NCBI GenBank assembly: GCA_016782825.1 | Contig: JADHXT010000191.1 | Span: 1-6,868, forward strand | DNA length: 6,868 nucleotides | Source of the DNA: Candidatus Brocadiia bacterium | GTDB taxonomy: Bacteria > Planctomycetota > PUPC01 > DSUN01 | Direction: 5' to 3' | Part shown: positions 6,563 through 6,868 of the stretch, one piece after another | How positions within the stretch are numbered: position 1 is the first letter of the stretch | How the letters are laid out: each line of letters opens with the position of its first letter | Position numbers and translations under genes: made by a program | The notes under the pieces: generated by a model | Seen by the model: the letters and a program-made list of their open reading frames with translations, nothing else | What the model was told of the DNA's origin: nothing | Database searches by the model: none

Positions 6563-6868
6563 CTACGCCAGCCCGTGGAGCTGGGCGTGCACGTCCTTCA
6601 GAGCGGGGTAGATCCGTTCGTAGGTCCTGAACCACTCGGCGTATCGGGCGGTGAGCTCGGGGTTGGGCTCGTAGACGCGGCCGGGCTTATACACGTGGTC
6701 GAAGGCGTCCTGCTCGTCGGCGTAGAGTCCCACGCCGATGCCGGCCAGGAGCGCGGCGCCGAGGGGCGTGGCCTCGCCGAGCTCGGGGGCTTCCATGGGC
6801 TTGCCGGCCATGTCGGCCTTGTTCTGCATGGCGAAGGCGTTCTTGGTGCCGCCGCCGATGGCCACGAG
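6563..6868 (-). CDS. FGGY-family carbohydrate kinase, C-terminal part (5' end beyond the window)
   Basis: About 102 codons ending at a TAG (6565-6563); the frame is open to the right edge, so the N-terminal domain and start lie outside. The visible part is the end of the FGGY C-terminal domain: the nucleotide-binding glycine loop LVAIGGGTKN at the edge, then NKADMAGKPMEAPE, the conserved GEATPLGAALLAG, and the usual closing YEPNPE...Y...YPAL helix. FGGY kinases phosphorylate sugars such as xylulose, ribulose, fuculose or rhamnulose with ATP in the cytoplasm. The GGGTKN and ATPLGAALLAG motifs look more like xylulokinase-type members than like E. coli RhaB, which has a divergent sequence here, so a rhamnulokinase label is not justified despite the neighbouring transporter. 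The substrate needs the missing N-terminal domain. It precedes rhaT by 32 nt and is probably co-transcribed with it. Confidence 0.9.
   Translation of the reverse strand, partial: LVAIGGGTKNAFAMQNKADMAGKPMEAPELGEATPLGAALLAGIGVGLYADEQDAFDHVYKPGRVYEPNPELTARYAEWFRTYERIYPALKDVHAQLHGLA

Noticed and set aside
6563..6868. Naming the kinase rhaB because it adjoins rhaT
   Set aside because: The visible C-terminal motifs (GGGTKN, ATPLGAALLAG) are unlike E. coli RhaB, and the substrate-determining N-terminal domain is outside the window.

Overview
The window is very GC-rich and gene-dense. It probably comes from an uncultured member of the Planctomycetota or a related PVC-type lineage. That inference rests on the gene families: a formylglycine-generating-enzyme-like (FGE-like) domain protein next to a large secreted LamG / hydrazine-synthase-alpha-like / cytochrome c protein is a combination I associate with planctomycete genomes. 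No rRNA or other taxonomic marker is present, so the assignment is tentative.

Layout: the left two thirds (1-5210) read on the + strand. A 5'-truncated FGE/SUMF1-like domain protein (1-951) is followed after 27 nt by a 1144-residue exported multidomain protein (979-4413) with a LamG domain, a second incomplete LamG-like segment, a beta-propeller resembling the hydrazine synthase alpha subunit (HzsA), and two CxxCH haem sites. After a 101-nt gap holding a good sigma70-type promoter candidate comes a 231-residue lipoprotein (4515-5210) with a cupin fold related to D-lyxose isomerases of the YdaE type, introduced by a near-perfect Shine-Dalgarno sequence.

The right third (5430-6868) reads on the - strand. 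The C-terminal end of an FGGY-family sugar kinase enters from the right edge, and 32 nt downstream of it lies a complete RhaT-family L-rhamnose/H+ symporter. The two gene groups converge on a 219-nt intergenic region that holds a degenerate palindromic repeat (5225-5340) and a strong hairpin (5376-5405) suited to act as a terminator for both sides.

How the genes may work together: the transporter and kinase form a sugar uptake and phosphorylation pair, and the YdaE-like cupin is related to isomerases of the same class of sugars (lyxose, rhamnose-like). The HzsA-like cytochrome and FGE-like protein probably act outside the cytoplasmic membrane; their substrates cannot be read from the sequence. 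The main points for follow-up are the HzsA-like cytochrome with a lectin-type N-terminus, the export of a lyxose-isomerase-like cupin as a lipoprotein, and the replacement of a catalytic cysteine in the FGE-like protein.
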